From contig JARWZO010000023.1 of the NCBI GenBank assembly GCA_029866325.1, forward strand, positions 1-64,000: a DNA stretch of 64,000 nt. Reading direction: 5' to 3'. A program made the position numbers and the translations under genes. The notes beneath the pieces are model-generated. The model had not been told where the DNA came from, searched no databases, and saw only the letters and a program-made list of their open reading frames with translations. This document shows, one piece after another, positions 8,401 through 16,682 of the stretch (position 1 is its first letter; every line of letters begins with the position of its first letter). This DNA comes from Fluviicola sp. (GTDB lineage: Bacteria > Bacteroidota > Bacteroidia > Flavobacteriales_D > Crocinitomicaceae).

Positions 8401-9280
8401 AACCACTCGAGCTTCCGCCGTTGAACGATTGATCAATGGCTCCGGGTGTTGTTGGATACCCTGTTCCGAATACGATGCCACCAGCGAATAGGTTTCCGTT
8501 CGGGTCAGGAGCAGCTGTAAATCCCCAGTTATCTACCAACGATCCCGTAAATGTCGAAAAGGTAAGTGACGGATCGATGATAAGTGTATCTGTAAATGTT
8601 GAGTTGGACGTTCCCGAGAAATAAACGGTCGTTCCTTCCACATCATAGTTGAGAGAAATCGGCGTTTTTTTACCGTTGTGAATGGTCCAAGCAACAGGTT
8701 TGCTTTCTGTAATAATTCCTAGAGAATGACGGATTTCCAATTCACCTCTGGCATTTACGGCAATGTTTTCGGCACCTTCGTAGTTCCATCGGATAACAGC
8801 GCAATCTGTTCCGGGTGCCACAATCCAAGAATACTTCAAAGAGCCTTCTCCACCCTGCAACAACAAATCTACTCCAGGATAAACCGATTTGCTTGTTACT
8901 TCTTTCAACGAGTGAACCTCAGGCTTCCATTGGCTTGGGTCTTTCGACAAAAAGTAATTGCGGTAAAACGATGAAGGATTGCGTTCTTCGATGGCAACAG
9001 GTTGCTGTGCTTTCTGGAAACGTGTTCGAATAACATGCGATTTGAAATGCTGTTCCTCGGCTGCATCATGTGGTTTCGATCCGTGATCGTGTTCGGGTAA
9101 TTCGTAGAAATTGTAAGTAAATCCTGTTGGTTCTATGAGCATTTCGCCATGTTCCAACTCCACTTTATAGTTAAAGCGATCATCCCATTGCCCGCGATTG
9201 GGGTGTAGCCATACCTGATTGCCTTGTCCGACAACGAACAAGGGCAACAATGCACAACATACGATCAACCAACGCAGCAT
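5411..9280 (-). CDS. Giant secreted SBBP/PKD protein with T9SS type B sorting domain
   Basis: 1289 residues. A signal peptide (1-18, ending FVVGQG) precedes an N-terminal domain of the DUF7948 type (about 22-235). Next come beta-propeller-like SBBP repeats with recurring STYxGGxGxE blocks (about 240-720). One PKD domain follows (WDFGDNTTST, about 770-850), then a chain of Ig-like modules that repeat 'WSPxxxLDNPN' and 'GGADTYDWSP'. The gliding-motility-associated CHU_C tail (FTPGDNGLN..., about 1205-1289, ending HVSLLR) marks export by the type IX system. Proteins of this build are thought to act as surface adhesins or matrix proteins; the ligand is unknown. A promoter with both elements lies upstream, and the lipoprotein gene follows. 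Confidence 0.92.
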   Translation of the reverse strand: MLRWLIVCCALLPLFVVGQGNQVWLHPNRGQWDDRFNYKVELEHGEMLIEPTGFTYNFYELPEHDHGSKPHDAAEEQHFKSHVIRTRFQKAQQPVAIEERNPSSFYRNYFLSKDPSQWKPEVHSLKEVTSKSVYPGVDLLLQGGEGSLKYSWIVAPGTDCAVIRWNYEGAENIAVNARGELEIRHSLGIITESKPVAWTIHNGKKTPISLNYDVEGTTVYFSGTSNSTFTDTLIIDPSLTFSTFTGSLVDNWGFTAAPDPNGNLFAGGIVFGTGYPTTPGAIDQSFNGGSSSGFQIDVGITKFNSTGTNIIYSTYLGGNGNETPHSIVSGPTGELFILGVTSSTNFPMSGSSFDNTFNGGPSFAGNSLGFDNGADIYIARFNPAGTALLASTYVGGTGTDGVQESSLRYNYGDQFRGEIIVNGTSVYVASVTNSSNFPTQNAAQPTLNGLQDAVFFEMDLGLSAFQWSTYFGGGGTETGNGIQLSSTGDVYVAGGTNSPGLFTSGQDLSFNGGIADGYLARLNGNTGAILSGTYIGSTDYDQSYFVQLDQDDEVYVYGQTQGTMPITAGCYGVANSGQFVSKYTTNLNTLTWTTTIGAGTGSVEISPTAFLVSNCKDIYLSGWGGNVNTSSQATQSSSNGFPTTPDAYQPSTNGSNFWIAVLGQNASFLKYATYMGGTSSSANHVDGGTSRFDKNGNIYHAVCAACGGANSGFTTTPGVWSTQNPSPNCNLAAFKFELSNIEAIISDPDPLICLPDPIVFQNNSANGNQFFWDFGDNTTSTAVNPSHVYGSAGQYTVTLIVSDTNQCFSPDTVQFEVNIGDFQGGIVQPPSSICPGQSYQFEAYGGNTYLWSPAQNLDNPNVFNPTATVTQNTQFTCIISDSCGVDTVQVWLNVFGGAVQISNDTTICIGNSVPLEVVGVTTVLWSPSTFLDNPNSVTPISTPTNTITYTATGTTVDGCQLNEQVVVTVVSDFPNPVIQDTLTYCEGLSGEITVGGADTYDWSPPVNITPISGATVTISSPVERYYYCLFGNACGTELDSVYVNIVNATVNAGNDTIVCPGQPAFMYATGGLSYVWSPAVNPITVNASEVSVVAPTAGFYTAYGTDVNGCIDSAKVFINLFPQPFIQTVPDVYAFMGESIQLSATSTTPGPYVWSPSEYLSCVVCVSPIAQPDQNFVYTVTYTDENGCSASDDVKIIYDPIIYVPNAFTPGDNGLNSEFFAVGGNIKAFTIDIFDRWGELIYIGDALDKAWDGTYKGRPCQDGVYTWKIKYYDFLDKEYRLVGHVSLLR

Positions 9281-9283
9281 ATA

Positions 9284-9312
9284 CGAATTTACTAAAAGAC
9301 CATGATAGTCAA
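9284..9312 (-). promoter_or_regulatory. Promoter of the SBBP/PKD gene
   Basis: The minus strand shows TTG (9310-9312), an 18-base spacer, and TAAATTCG (9284-9291), which fits TAnnTTTG with one mismatch. The ATG is at 9280. Confidence 0.45.
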
Positions 9313-9645
9313 CGATAAAGCATCCGTTTTTCGAGGAAACAGTGCCATCTATCTATTAAACTGTTTTTTTACGAAAAAGTTGCTCTTACACGCTAAACAA
9401 CAGTCGATTTTAGAATCAATTGATGGATTTTTGTTCAACATCTTTCCCGTTCACCATTATTATTCATGATTATCAAAAATGTTGCCTGAAATCAATCGTA
9501 AAAAAAGGCTTAGCACTAAGAGCCGAATTTGTAAGCTGGTTGGTTTTACTTTCCTTGAAATCCTAAAAAACCAACGCTGTATCAAACTTGCATTCTTTAA
9601 CAGATGAAAACCGATTTAGTGATGCATCAATCGATTTGAAAGTCG

Positions 9646-9653
9646 TACTTTTG
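9646..9653 (+). promoter_or_regulatory. -7 box of the amidophosphoribosyltransferase-like gene
   Basis: TACTTTTG matches TAnnTTTG exactly, 20 bases before the ATG at 9674. The -33 element is not clear. Confidence 0.45.
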
Positions 9654-9673
9654 CACCATCTTTTTTTGGTACC

Positions 9674-11575
9674 ATGAGCGATGCAATTAAACACGAGTGC
9701 GGAATTGCACTTATCCGTTTAAAACAACCACTTCAATATTATCTCGACAAGTACGGGACGGCTTTTTACGGCATAAACAAGCTGCACCTGCTCATGGAAA
9801 AACAGCACAATCGTGGGCAAGACGGTGCCGGAGTAGCCAACATCAAATTGGATATGGAACCCGGAGAGCGCTACATTTCGCGTTACCGAAGCATCGACTC
9901 TAAACCCATTCAGGATATTTTCGATTACATCAATTCGCGCTTTGTGCAGATCGGTGAAGAAGCTCCTGAAAAACTCAAAGATGTTGATTACCTTAAAAAA
10001 AATGCGGGCTTTACCGGTGAGTTGTTTTTAGGACATTTACGTTACGGAACATTCGGCCGAAACAGCATTGAAAGTTGTCACCCCTTTTTACGTCAGAATA
10101 ACTGGATTACTCGAAATTTGGTGGTTGCTGGAAACTTCAACCTCACCAATGTAGATGAGTTGTTTGACGTTTTACTCGAGATTGGTCAGCACCCGAAAGA
10201 AAAATCGGATACGGTAACCGTTTTAGAGAAAATCGGTCACTTCCTTGATGTGGAAAACGACGAATTGTTTGATCAATTCAACAAATTGGGTTACAACAAC
10301 CAGGAAATTTACAAACGCATCGCCGAAAAAATCAACGTTGAGCAAATTCTAAAACGCGCATCGATTGATTGGGATGGCGGTTATGCCATGGCCGGATTAT
10401 TTGGTCACGGTGATGCTTTCGTTTTACGCGATCCGAACGGAATCAGACCTGCATTCTGGTACGAAGACGACGAAGTATGTGTGGTAGCTTCCGAGCGACC
10501 TGTCATCCAAACGGCTTTTAACCTGAAACGCGAACAAATTCAGGAATTGACTCCGGGTCATGCCTTGATCATCAAGAAAAACGGTAAGGTTTCCGAAGTG
10601 GAAATCAATGCGCCGAAAGCCGCAAAAAAATGTTCGTTCGAGCGGATTTATTTTTCGCGCGGAAACGATTACGATATTTACGAAGAACGCAAAAATCTCG
10701 GTCGTTACGTAGTGCCCATCGTACTCAAAACCATCGATTACGATTTGGATAATTCGGTCTTTTCTTTTATTCCCAACACGGCAGAAAGTTCGTTCTATGG
10801 AATGATCAAAGGATTAGAAGACCACCTCAACGAACGCAAATTCAACGATATTCTTGCTCTTGATCACAAACCGACACGCGAGGAATTGGAGAAAATCATT
10901 TACCAGCGTGCTCGAATTGAAAAAATAGCCATTAAAGACGCCAAACTGCGTACGTTTATCACTCAGGATGACGCACGTGATGATTTGGTAGCTCATGTTT
11001 ACGATATTACATATGGATCGGTTGTTCGCGGAAAAGACAATCTTGTAGTGATCGACGACAGTATTGTTCGCGGAACTACCTTGAAACAATCCATCTTGCG
11101 CATTTTGGATCGTTTGGATCCGAAACGCATCATTGTGGTTTCTTCTGCACCTCAAATTCGTTACCCCGATTGTTATGGAATCGACATGGCTAAAATGGGT
11201 GATTTCATTGCCTTTGAAGCAACGATTGCACTTCTGAAAGAATCAGGACGCGGTCAACTCATCGATGAAGTCTACAAAAAATCAAAAGCACAGGAACATC
11301 TTCCGAAAGAGCAGATTGTGAATTATGTGAAAGAAATTTACGCACCGTTTACCGATGCCGAGGTTTCTGCCAAGATTGCACAGATGCTTACACCGGAAAA
11401 TATCAAAGCAAAAGTGGATATCGTTTACCAATCGGTAGAAAATTTACACAAAGCATGTCCGGGACATCTCGGAGATTGGTACTTTACAGGTGATTATCCT
11501 ACTCCGGGTGGAAACAAGGTAGTTAACAAAGCGTTCATAAACTTTATTGAAGGGAAGAACGAGCGCGCTTATTAA
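9674..11575 (+). CDS. Long-form amidophosphoribosyltransferase-like protein
   Basis: 633 residues, well above the roughly 470-510 of classical PurF. The N-terminal class II glutaminase domain keeps the nucleophile cysteine, here C9 in HECGIA after a short pro-segment, plus RGQDGAG and HLRYGTFG motifs. The C-terminal phosphoribosyltransferase domain has the PRPP-binding loop VVIDDSIVRGTT (about 458-469). In purine synthesis PurF makes phosphoribosylamine from PRPP and glutamine. Bacteroidota often carry this long paralogue as well as a normal PurF, so this copy may have a modified role. The extra length sits between and after the two domains. It is alone in its transcript, about 50 bp before the histidine kinase. 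Confidence 0.85.
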   Translation: MSDAIKHECGIALIRLKQPLQYYLDKYGTAFYGINKLHLLMEKQHNRGQDGAGVANIKLDMEPGERYISRYRSIDSKPIQDIFDYINSRFVQIGEEAPEKLKDVDYLKKNAGFTGELFLGHLRYGTFGRNSIESCHPFLRQNNWITRNLVVAGNFNLTNVDELFDVLLEIGQHPKEKSDTVTVLEKIGHFLDVENDELFDQFNKLGYNNQEIYKRIAEKINVEQILKRASIDWDGGYAMAGLFGHGDAFVLRDPNGIRPAFWYEDDEVCVVASERPVIQTAFNLKREQIQELTPGHALIIKKNGKVSEVEINAPKAAKKCSFERIYFSRGNDYDIYEERKNLGRYVVPIVLKTIDYDLDNSVFSFIPNTAESSFYGMIKGLEDHLNERKFNDILALDHKPTREELEKIIYQRARIEKIAIKDAKLRTFITQDDARDDLVAHVYDITYGSVVRGKDNLVVIDDSIVRGTTLKQSILRILDRLDPKRIIVVSSAPQIRYPDCYGIDMAKMGDFIAFEATIALLKESGRGQLIDEVYKKSKAQEHLPKEQIVNYVKEIYAPFTDAEVSAKIAQMLTPENIKAKVDIVYQSVENLHKACPGHLGDWYFTGDYPTPGGNKVVNKAFINFIEGKNERAY

Positions 11576-11628
11576 CCTGAGTTCGATTTTATAGTTAGAT
11601 TCAGGGTATTAACCAAAACAGTACGGTT

Positions 11629-12528
11629 ATGAGAAAAAAACCGACATCCGTTTTTGTGTATTTGCTCGGTGCTTACGTCATCGTTCAGTTTATCTGGTGG
11701 GGATATCACCTCATCGATCTTACCCGTACCTCTGAAATGGCGGATCGTCAGATCACCAAACGGGTTTTTATGATTATTGGTGAAGGGTCTGTTTTCTTGT
11801 TATTACTGCTTTTCGGACTCTACAAAATCATGACTTCCATCAAAAAAGAGGTCAACATGGCTCGTCAACAGCAAAACTTTATGCTGTCGGTGACCCATGA
11901 ATTGAAAACCCCGATTGCGGCCAATAAATTGTACCTGCAAACCTTGTTGAAGCGTTCATTAACCGAAGAAAAACGAGCCGAACTGATTCAAAAAGCGATC
12001 GATGAAACCAATCGGTTGGAGTTACTGGTAGAGCAAATTCTTACAGCTTCGCGATTGGAACAAGAACAAATGGTCTTGCAAAAAGAAACGGTTGAACTAG
12101 AATCGTTTTTTACCGAATTGATCGCCGTTCAACAAAAACGGTTGAACATCCCGATCCATCTTCAGTTTGAAAAAACCGGTCAACTTATCACCGATAAATT
12201 GGTTTTTGCCACCATTTGCAACAACCTGATCGAAAATGCCTGGAAGTATGGCTCTACTGAAAAAGGCATCCACATAACGGTTGGAGGCACCGAATCACAT
12301 TGCATCATTTTGGTACGCGATTTCGGAAAAGGAATTCCGGCCAAACACGAAAAAGCCATTTTCAAGAAGTTTATTCGACTCGAAAATGAGGAAACCCGCT
12401 CCACAAAAGGCACTGGACTGGGGTTATACATTGCCTATCAATTTACAAAAGCATTGAACGGAAAACTGCAGCTCTTGAAAACAGAAGTTCCGGGAGCATG
12501 TTTTGAAATCAGCATTCCTTATGAGTGA
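11629..12528 (+). CDS. Membrane sensor histidine kinase (HisKA type)
   Basis: 299 residues. Two transmembrane helices (about 8-28 and 47-66) bracket a very short periplasmic loop, so it probably senses within the membrane or through a partner. The phosphoacceptor H90 is in SVTHELKTPIA. The ATPase domain has NNLIENAWKYG (N box), DFGKGIP (G1) and TKGTGLGLYIA (F/G2). No response regulator gene adjoins it. The last 8 bases overlap the start of gpmI (ATGAGTGA), so the kinase and a glycolytic enzyme are translationally coupled. The cognate regulator must be elsewhere. Confidence 0.92.
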   Translation: MRKKPTSVFVYLLGAYVIVQFIWWGYHLIDLTRTSEMADRQITKRVFMIIGEGSVFLLLLLFGLYKIMTSIKKEVNMARQQQNFMLSVTHELKTPIAANKLYLQTLLKRSLTEEKRAELIQKAIDETNRLELLVEQILTASRLEQEQMVLQKETVELESFFTELIAVQQKRLNIPIHLQFEKTGQLITDKLVFATICNNLIENAWKYGSTEKGIHITVGGTESHCIILVRDFGKGIPAKHEKAIFKKFIRLENEETRSTKGTGLGLYIAYQFTKALNGKLQLLKTEVPGACFEISIPYE

Positions 12529-14050
12529 TCAAAAAGTAGGTTTAATCATCCTTGATGGATGGGGAATCGGTGACGGCAGCACCAACGATGCCATTGCCAA
12601 CGCACAAACGCCTGTGATGCATCGCCTGATAGCCGATTATCCCAATACCACATTAATTACATGCGGCGAAAAAGTAGGCTTGCCGGAAGGTCAAATGGGA
12701 AATTCCGAAGTAGGTCATTTGAATATCGGGGCAGGTAGAATTGTTTACCAGGAGCTTACGCGCATTAATAAATCCATTCGAGACGGCGAATTTTTTGAAA
12801 TTCCTGTATTGAAAAAAGCCTTTGAAACAGCAAAAGCCTCAGGTAAAAAAGTGCATTTCATGGGACTCGTTTCCAATGGCGGTGTGCATAGTTCGCAAGA
12901 ACACCTGCATGCTTTGTGCACCATGGCGCATGACTTCGGGCTCACGAATGTGTTTATTCATGCGTTTACCGACGGTCGTGATTGTGACCCGAAAAGCGGA
13001 GCCGGATTTATGAAGGAATTAGAAGATCATCTTTCTAAAACAACCGGTCGCATTTCCTCTATTGTAGGTCGGTATTATGCCATGGATCGGGATAACCGAT
13101 GGGAACGTATCAAAGTAGCTTATGACGCACTGGTTCATGGTGTTGGAATTTCGTTTACAGATGCTTCGGATGCGCTCAACGAGTGTTATTCACGTTCTAT
13201 TACAGACGAATTCATCGAAGCTCATACCTTGCAAGAAAACGGAATACCTGTTGGAACGATCGAACCTGGTGATTTGGTGATTAACTTCAACTTCCGTACT
13301 GATCGTCCGCGCGAAATTTCGTTGGCATTGACCCAAAAAGCATTTCCGGAATACAACATGCAGCCATTGTCGCTTCACTACCTAACAATGACCAGTTACG
13401 ATAGCAGTTTTAAAAAGGTAGAAGTCATTTTTGAGAAAGATAATCTGGTAAATACCTTGGGTGAAATTCTCAGCAAAATGGGACGCACACAAATACGCAT
13501 TGCCGAAACCGAAAAATACCCGCACGTTACTTTCTTCTTCAACGGAGGGCGGGAAAAAGAATTTACCGGAGAATCACGTATTTTGGTAAATTCTCCGAAA
13601 GTAGCTACCTACGATTTGCAACCCGAAATGAGTGCCAATGAGGTAAAAAACCGAATCATTGAAGCCATGGAAAAACAAACACCCGATTTTTTCTGTTTGA
13701 ATTTCGCCAACCCTGATATGGTTGGTCACACAGGTGTCTATGAAGCGATTGTAAAAGCGGTTGAGACGGTAGACACCTGTTTGGGTGAAATAGAAGCCAA
13801 AGCACAGGAAAAAGGCTATGAGCTTTTGGTGATTGCTGATCACGGTAATGCCGATGTAGCTAAAAATGCAGATGGTAGTCCCAACACCGCCCACTCGTTA
13901 AATCCGGTACCGGCAGTATTGATTACCAACGATCCACATGTGAAATTGACACCGGGAATTCTGGCGGATGTAGCACCTACTATTCTGTCACGTATGCGCA
14001 TTGCTTCACCATTGGAAATGACAGGAAGATCGTTAACGCAAGTGAAATAA
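12521..14050 (+). CDS. gpmI: 2,3-bisphosphoglycerate-independent phosphoglycerate mutase
   Basis: 509 residues, normal for iPGM, a cytosolic dimanganese enzyme that interconverts 3- and 2-phosphoglycerate in glycolysis and gluconeogenesis. The metal residue D12 is in LDGWG, and the phosphoserine nucleophile S62 is in GNSEVGH. Later metal-binding blocks FADGRD-like (FTDGRDCDP), NPDMVGHTG and ADHGNAD are intact. I start it at ATG 12521, which overlaps the kinase stop by 8 bp; a longer frame would need a TTG at 12503. A bidirectional terminator follows at 14258. Confidence 0.96.
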   Translation: MSDQKVGLIILDGWGIGDGSTNDAIANAQTPVMHRLIADYPNTTLITCGEKVGLPEGQMGNSEVGHLNIGAGRIVYQELTRINKSIRDGEFFEIPVLKKAFETAKASGKKVHFMGLVSNGGVHSSQEHLHALCTMAHDFGLTNVFIHAFTDGRDCDPKSGAGFMKELEDHLSKTTGRISSIVGRYYAMDRDNRWERIKVAYDALVHGVGISFTDASDALNECYSRSITDEFIEAHTLQENGIPVGTIEPGDLVINFNFRTDRPREISLALTQKAFPEYNMQPLSLHYLTMTSYDSSFKKVEVIFEKDNLVNTLGEILSKMGRTQIRIAETEKYPHVTFFFNGGREKEFTGESRILVNSPKVATYDLQPEMSANEVKNRIIEAMEKQTPDFFCLNFANPDMVGHTGVYEAIVKAVETVDTCLGEIEAKAQEKGYELLVIADHGNADVAKNADGSPNTAHSLNPVPAVLITNDPHVKLTPGILADVAPTILSRMRIASPLEMTGRSLTQVK

Positions 14051-14056
14051 TGTGAG

Positions 14057-14075
14057 TTCGGTATAAAATACCGAA
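14057..14075. repeat. Small hairpin TTCGGTAT/ATACCGAA
   Basis: An 8-bp perfect inverted repeat (14057-14064 and 14068-14075) with a 3-base loop lies just after the gpmI stop. It overlaps a GTGAGTTCGG word that recurs near 31760. It has no T-tract, so it is not a typical terminator; it could be an mRNA 3' stabiliser or part of a repeat. Confidence 0.5.
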
Positions 14076-14096
14076 TCGAAATCGTTATAGAATAGG

Positions 14097-14155
14097 CACG
14101 TAATATTGCGAATTTACGTGCCACTTTCCTCCACGTAAATTCGCAATATTACGTG
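14097..14155. repeat. 24-bp perfect inverted repeat with nested palindromes
   Basis: The left arm (14097-14120) and right arm (14132-14155) are exact reverse complements, separated by 11 bases. Each arm starts CACGTAA and ends TTACGTG (or the mirror), so each can also fold on itself. The element lies between gpmI and the shared terminator. Its 12-base word CGTAATATTGCG recurs in inverse orientation at 46384-46395, and CACGTAATATT recurs at 16631. Confidence 0.9.
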
Positions 14156-14257
14156 GGTCTTTTAAAACCGAATTCTGAATTCAAATATCAAACCGTGTCC
14201 GTCGCGACTAAGTCGGAGGCACCCTTTGGCATGATCGAACTGTGGTTAATACATACA

Positions 14258-14289
14258 AAAATGGCTTGCAACAATTTGCAAGCCATTTT
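14258..14289. terminator. Bidirectional terminator between gpmI and the anchor-L gene
   Basis: AAAATGGCTTGCAA (14258-14271) pairs with TTGCAAGCCATTTT (14276-14289) across a 4-base loop. The A and T flanks serve both strands. Confidence 0.88.
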
Positions 14290-14307
14290 CCATTATGATA
14301 AAACTGA

Positions 14308-16536
14308 TTAATCTCTGATCAATTGCAAGAAGCCATGTCCTTCTAACTTATCGCCTCCAACACCGGTTACGATATATTTGTAGAAGTAAACGCCTTCTGC
14401 AGCATCCGTACTGTTCACTTTTCCATCCCAAGCCGGATTGATTCCTTTACCTTCATATACAGTGCTTCCCCAACGATTAATAATTGTTAATTCAATATCT
14501 GTCGCATTGGTAGTTGTAAGTACAAACACGGGGTTATCGGTATCGTCATTCGGTGTAAACACGTTTGGCACCTCAACCGTTGGAAGCGGTGGAATCGGGT
14601 ACGTACATGAATTATCACTTTGTGTTGCATTCGGGTTAAAGTTCAACGCCAACGGATCTGTACAACCGCAAATCTCCACATTAACTGTAACATAAGCCGT
14701 ATCCGTACACTGACCTTGGAATGCAATCAACTGAATAGTTGCATCGTTAGAATAAGTTTGTGTTTGGCTGCTCAAATCACCAACGTTTGCATTGTTTCCG
14801 TTTCCGAAGTTCCATACATAGTTATTCGCATTTTGACTTGTATTGGTAAACGTCACCGTTAACGGATCACAACCGGATGTAACCGAAGCTGAAAGCTGTG
14901 CAACAGGCGGAAGACTTGGATCAACGAATACTGAATCATTCACTGAACAAACATTATCCGAAACAGAGAAGTAATACCAACCTGAAGGAATGTTTTGCAT
15001 AACCGTTGCATTGATATTATTCGGACCAGGATTTCCCGGACCGGTCCAGTTGTACTGCGGTTGACCTGTAAGTCCTGATACAAAGGCTGAAACAGCACCA
15101 TCCGGATTACATGCCGTTGCAGGATAAGAAATCAAGGTATCAATTGCCAAGGTTTGGTTCATTGTGATTGTTACGGTATCAACACCTGTAAAACCACAAC
15201 CATCCGTTGCTGTCACATAAACGTCGACCGTTCCATTCTGATAAATCGGTGCGTAAGCGGTATCACCCGTTTGCCCCATATAACTCCATGAATACGTATA
15301 AGGAGGATAACCACCGGAAGCAAATGCCGACATCAAAACCGAATCGGTTGCACACTGAACAGTAGGATCAGTTTCGTTGATCACCAAATTAGGACCATCC
15401 AAAATATAAAGAACACCTTGCGAAATGATGGTATCACCGCATTCGGTGATTGTTGTTGCAGTGAAAATAACTGTCTCAGGTGAATCGTTAATTCCGTCCT
15501 GAATAGGATTCAAAACAAGTATGATTGTGTCTTCACCCGGCAGGAAAACTACCGGATTGGTCATGTTGTTATAGTCAGTACCCATAGTAGCTGTTCCACC
15601 AATTGAGTAGCTAACAGACAATGTATCGCCAGCCTGTGAAGTAGGACGGGTAAAAATGAACTGAGCATTCGTACAACCTTCAACTACAGTAGTATCACCA
15701 CTTACAGTTGCAACGGCAATATTCACAGCTTCGGAAGCAAAACTTTCTGCTTCAAGGAAAACCCCTGAATCCCAGCCTTGATCCAATACATTACAAAGTG
15801 CTAGTTTAATATGATATGTTTGACCACATTGCACCTCGGCTACTGCCTGCATTACGACAGTAGTACCATCGTACTCAATCGCTGTGCCATAAGCCGCACC
15901 ACCCACATTACTCACATAATAGGCTTGATTCGTAATTGCATTTACGTTGTTAATCCCAATAGGAATAGCTGTTCCTGGAATAACTGCAATATTCTCAGCA
16001 CCGTTCATATAAGGTCCTGCAAATCCGGGACCTGAAATAAAGAATCCGAATACATCATTTACCCCTCCATTAGGCGGAGCAAACTCAGGATATTCTTCGG
16101 ATGCCCAAACATATTTGAAACTTACCGTATCACCGGTAGGCACAAAATCAAACTCCAAAATCCCACCGTTTGTCACATTTGCAGCAGAAATCGCATTCAA
16201 ATCCGCATCTGCTGTAACCATCGGTGTACCCGGCATACTTTCACCATTAACAGCGTTTGGTCCCACTGCTACGATACCATTACCCGTTGTGAGCAAAACG
16301 CCACGTTGTATTGGGAAACTCGTATTGGTTGCATCAAAGTATGTAACGTTTGTTTGGAGTTGCTGTGCATTTACTGCACTACCGTTATAGGTAATATTGG
16401 TAGCTGTCACCCCATTTCCAAGAAGAACTCCCTGAACGAGTGCGTCAGGAGCTTGTGTGTTGGTAACGGTAATTTGCCCGAAAGCCGGAAGGAAAAAAGC
16501 CATTCCAAAGAATGAACCTAGAAGTAATTTTCTCAT
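14308..16536 (-). CDS. Secreted choice-of-anchor L protein with T9SS type B tail
   Basis: 742 residues from ATG 16536 (a longer frame would use TTG). A signal peptide ends near PAFGQ (about 22). The choice-of-anchor L domain spans roughly 30-250 (VLLTTGNGIVAVGPN, FKYVWASEEYPEF, DVFGFFISGPG). A Calx-beta-like stretch follows (about 270-390), then PKD/Ig-like modules (WNFGNGN). A short Cys/Asp repeat of the CTDPLALNFNP type lies near 640-660. A CHU_C sorting domain (FTPNDDTDN..., 665-742) ends in LQLIRD. It is expected at the cell surface through the type IX system, probably as an adhesin or structural protein. It is monocistronic, and its terminator is shared with gpmI. Confidence 0.92.
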   Translation of the reverse strand: MRKLLLGSFFGMAFFLPAFGQITVTNTQAPDALVQGVLLGNGVTATNITYNGSAVNAQQLQTNVTYFDATNTSFPIQRGVLLTTGNGIVAVGPNAVNGESMPGTPMVTADADLNAISAANVTNGGILEFDFVPTGDTVSFKYVWASEEYPEFAPPNGGVNDVFGFFISGPGFAGPYMNGAENIAVIPGTAIPIGINNVNAITNQAYYVSNVGGAAYGTAIEYDGTTVVMQAVAEVQCGQTYHIKLALCNVLDQGWDSGVFLEAESFASEAVNIAVATVSGDTTVVEGCTNAQFIFTRPTSQAGDTLSVSYSIGGTATMGTDYNNMTNPVVFLPGEDTIILVLNPIQDGINDSPETVIFTATTITECGDTIISQGVLYILDGPNLVINETDPTVQCATDSVLMSAFASGGYPPYTYSWSYMGQTGDTAYAPIYQNGTVDVYVTATDGCGFTGVDTVTITMNQTLAIDTLISYPATACNPDGAVSAFVSGLTGQPQYNWTGPGNPGPNNINATVMQNIPSGWYYFSVSDNVCSVNDSVFVDPSLPPVAQLSASVTSGCDPLTVTFTNTSQNANNYVWNFGNGNNANVGDLSSQTQTYSNDATIQLIAFQGQCTDTAYVTVNVEICGCTDPLALNFNPNATQSDNSCTYPIPPLPTVEVPNVFTPNDDTDNPVFVLTTTNATDIELTIINRWGSTVYEGKGINPAWDGKVNSTDAAEGVYFYKYIVTGVGGDKLEGHGFLQLIRD

Positions 16537-16630
16537 AAGCAATTGTAATTACACAATGTAGACATTGTAAGCTTTATTAAGGTTGCATGAAACTCCAAAA
16601 AAAAGTGTTTTAGATTTCACACAACATTAA

Positions 16631-16645
16631 CACGTAATATTCGTG
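16631..16645. promoter_or_regulatory. Near-palindrome upstream of the M20 dipeptidase gene
   Basis: CACGTAATATTCGTG is a near-palindrome (CACG...CGTG around AATATT), 38 bases before the start codon. It shares its first 11 bases with the inverted-repeat arm at 14097. It could be an operator or a repeat fragment. Confidence 0.3.
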
Positions 16646-16682
16646 ACAAATTTAGCACTTTTGCTCCAATTAAATAAATGAC

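Larger units (their letters stand above)
9281..9673. other. 393-bp divergent intergenic region
   Basis: It separates the minus-strand SBBP gene from the plus-strand amidophosphoribosyltransferase gene. It holds a promoter for each at its ends (9284-9312 and 9646-9653). I found no gene, strong hairpin or tRNA in the A+T-rich middle. The length leaves room for regulatory sites or a small RNA, but none can be named. Confidence 0.5.

Noticed and set aside
9281-9673. Possible tRNA or riboswitch in the long divergent gap
   Set aside because: No cloverleaf, no conserved riboswitch core and no strong hairpin could be traced by eye.
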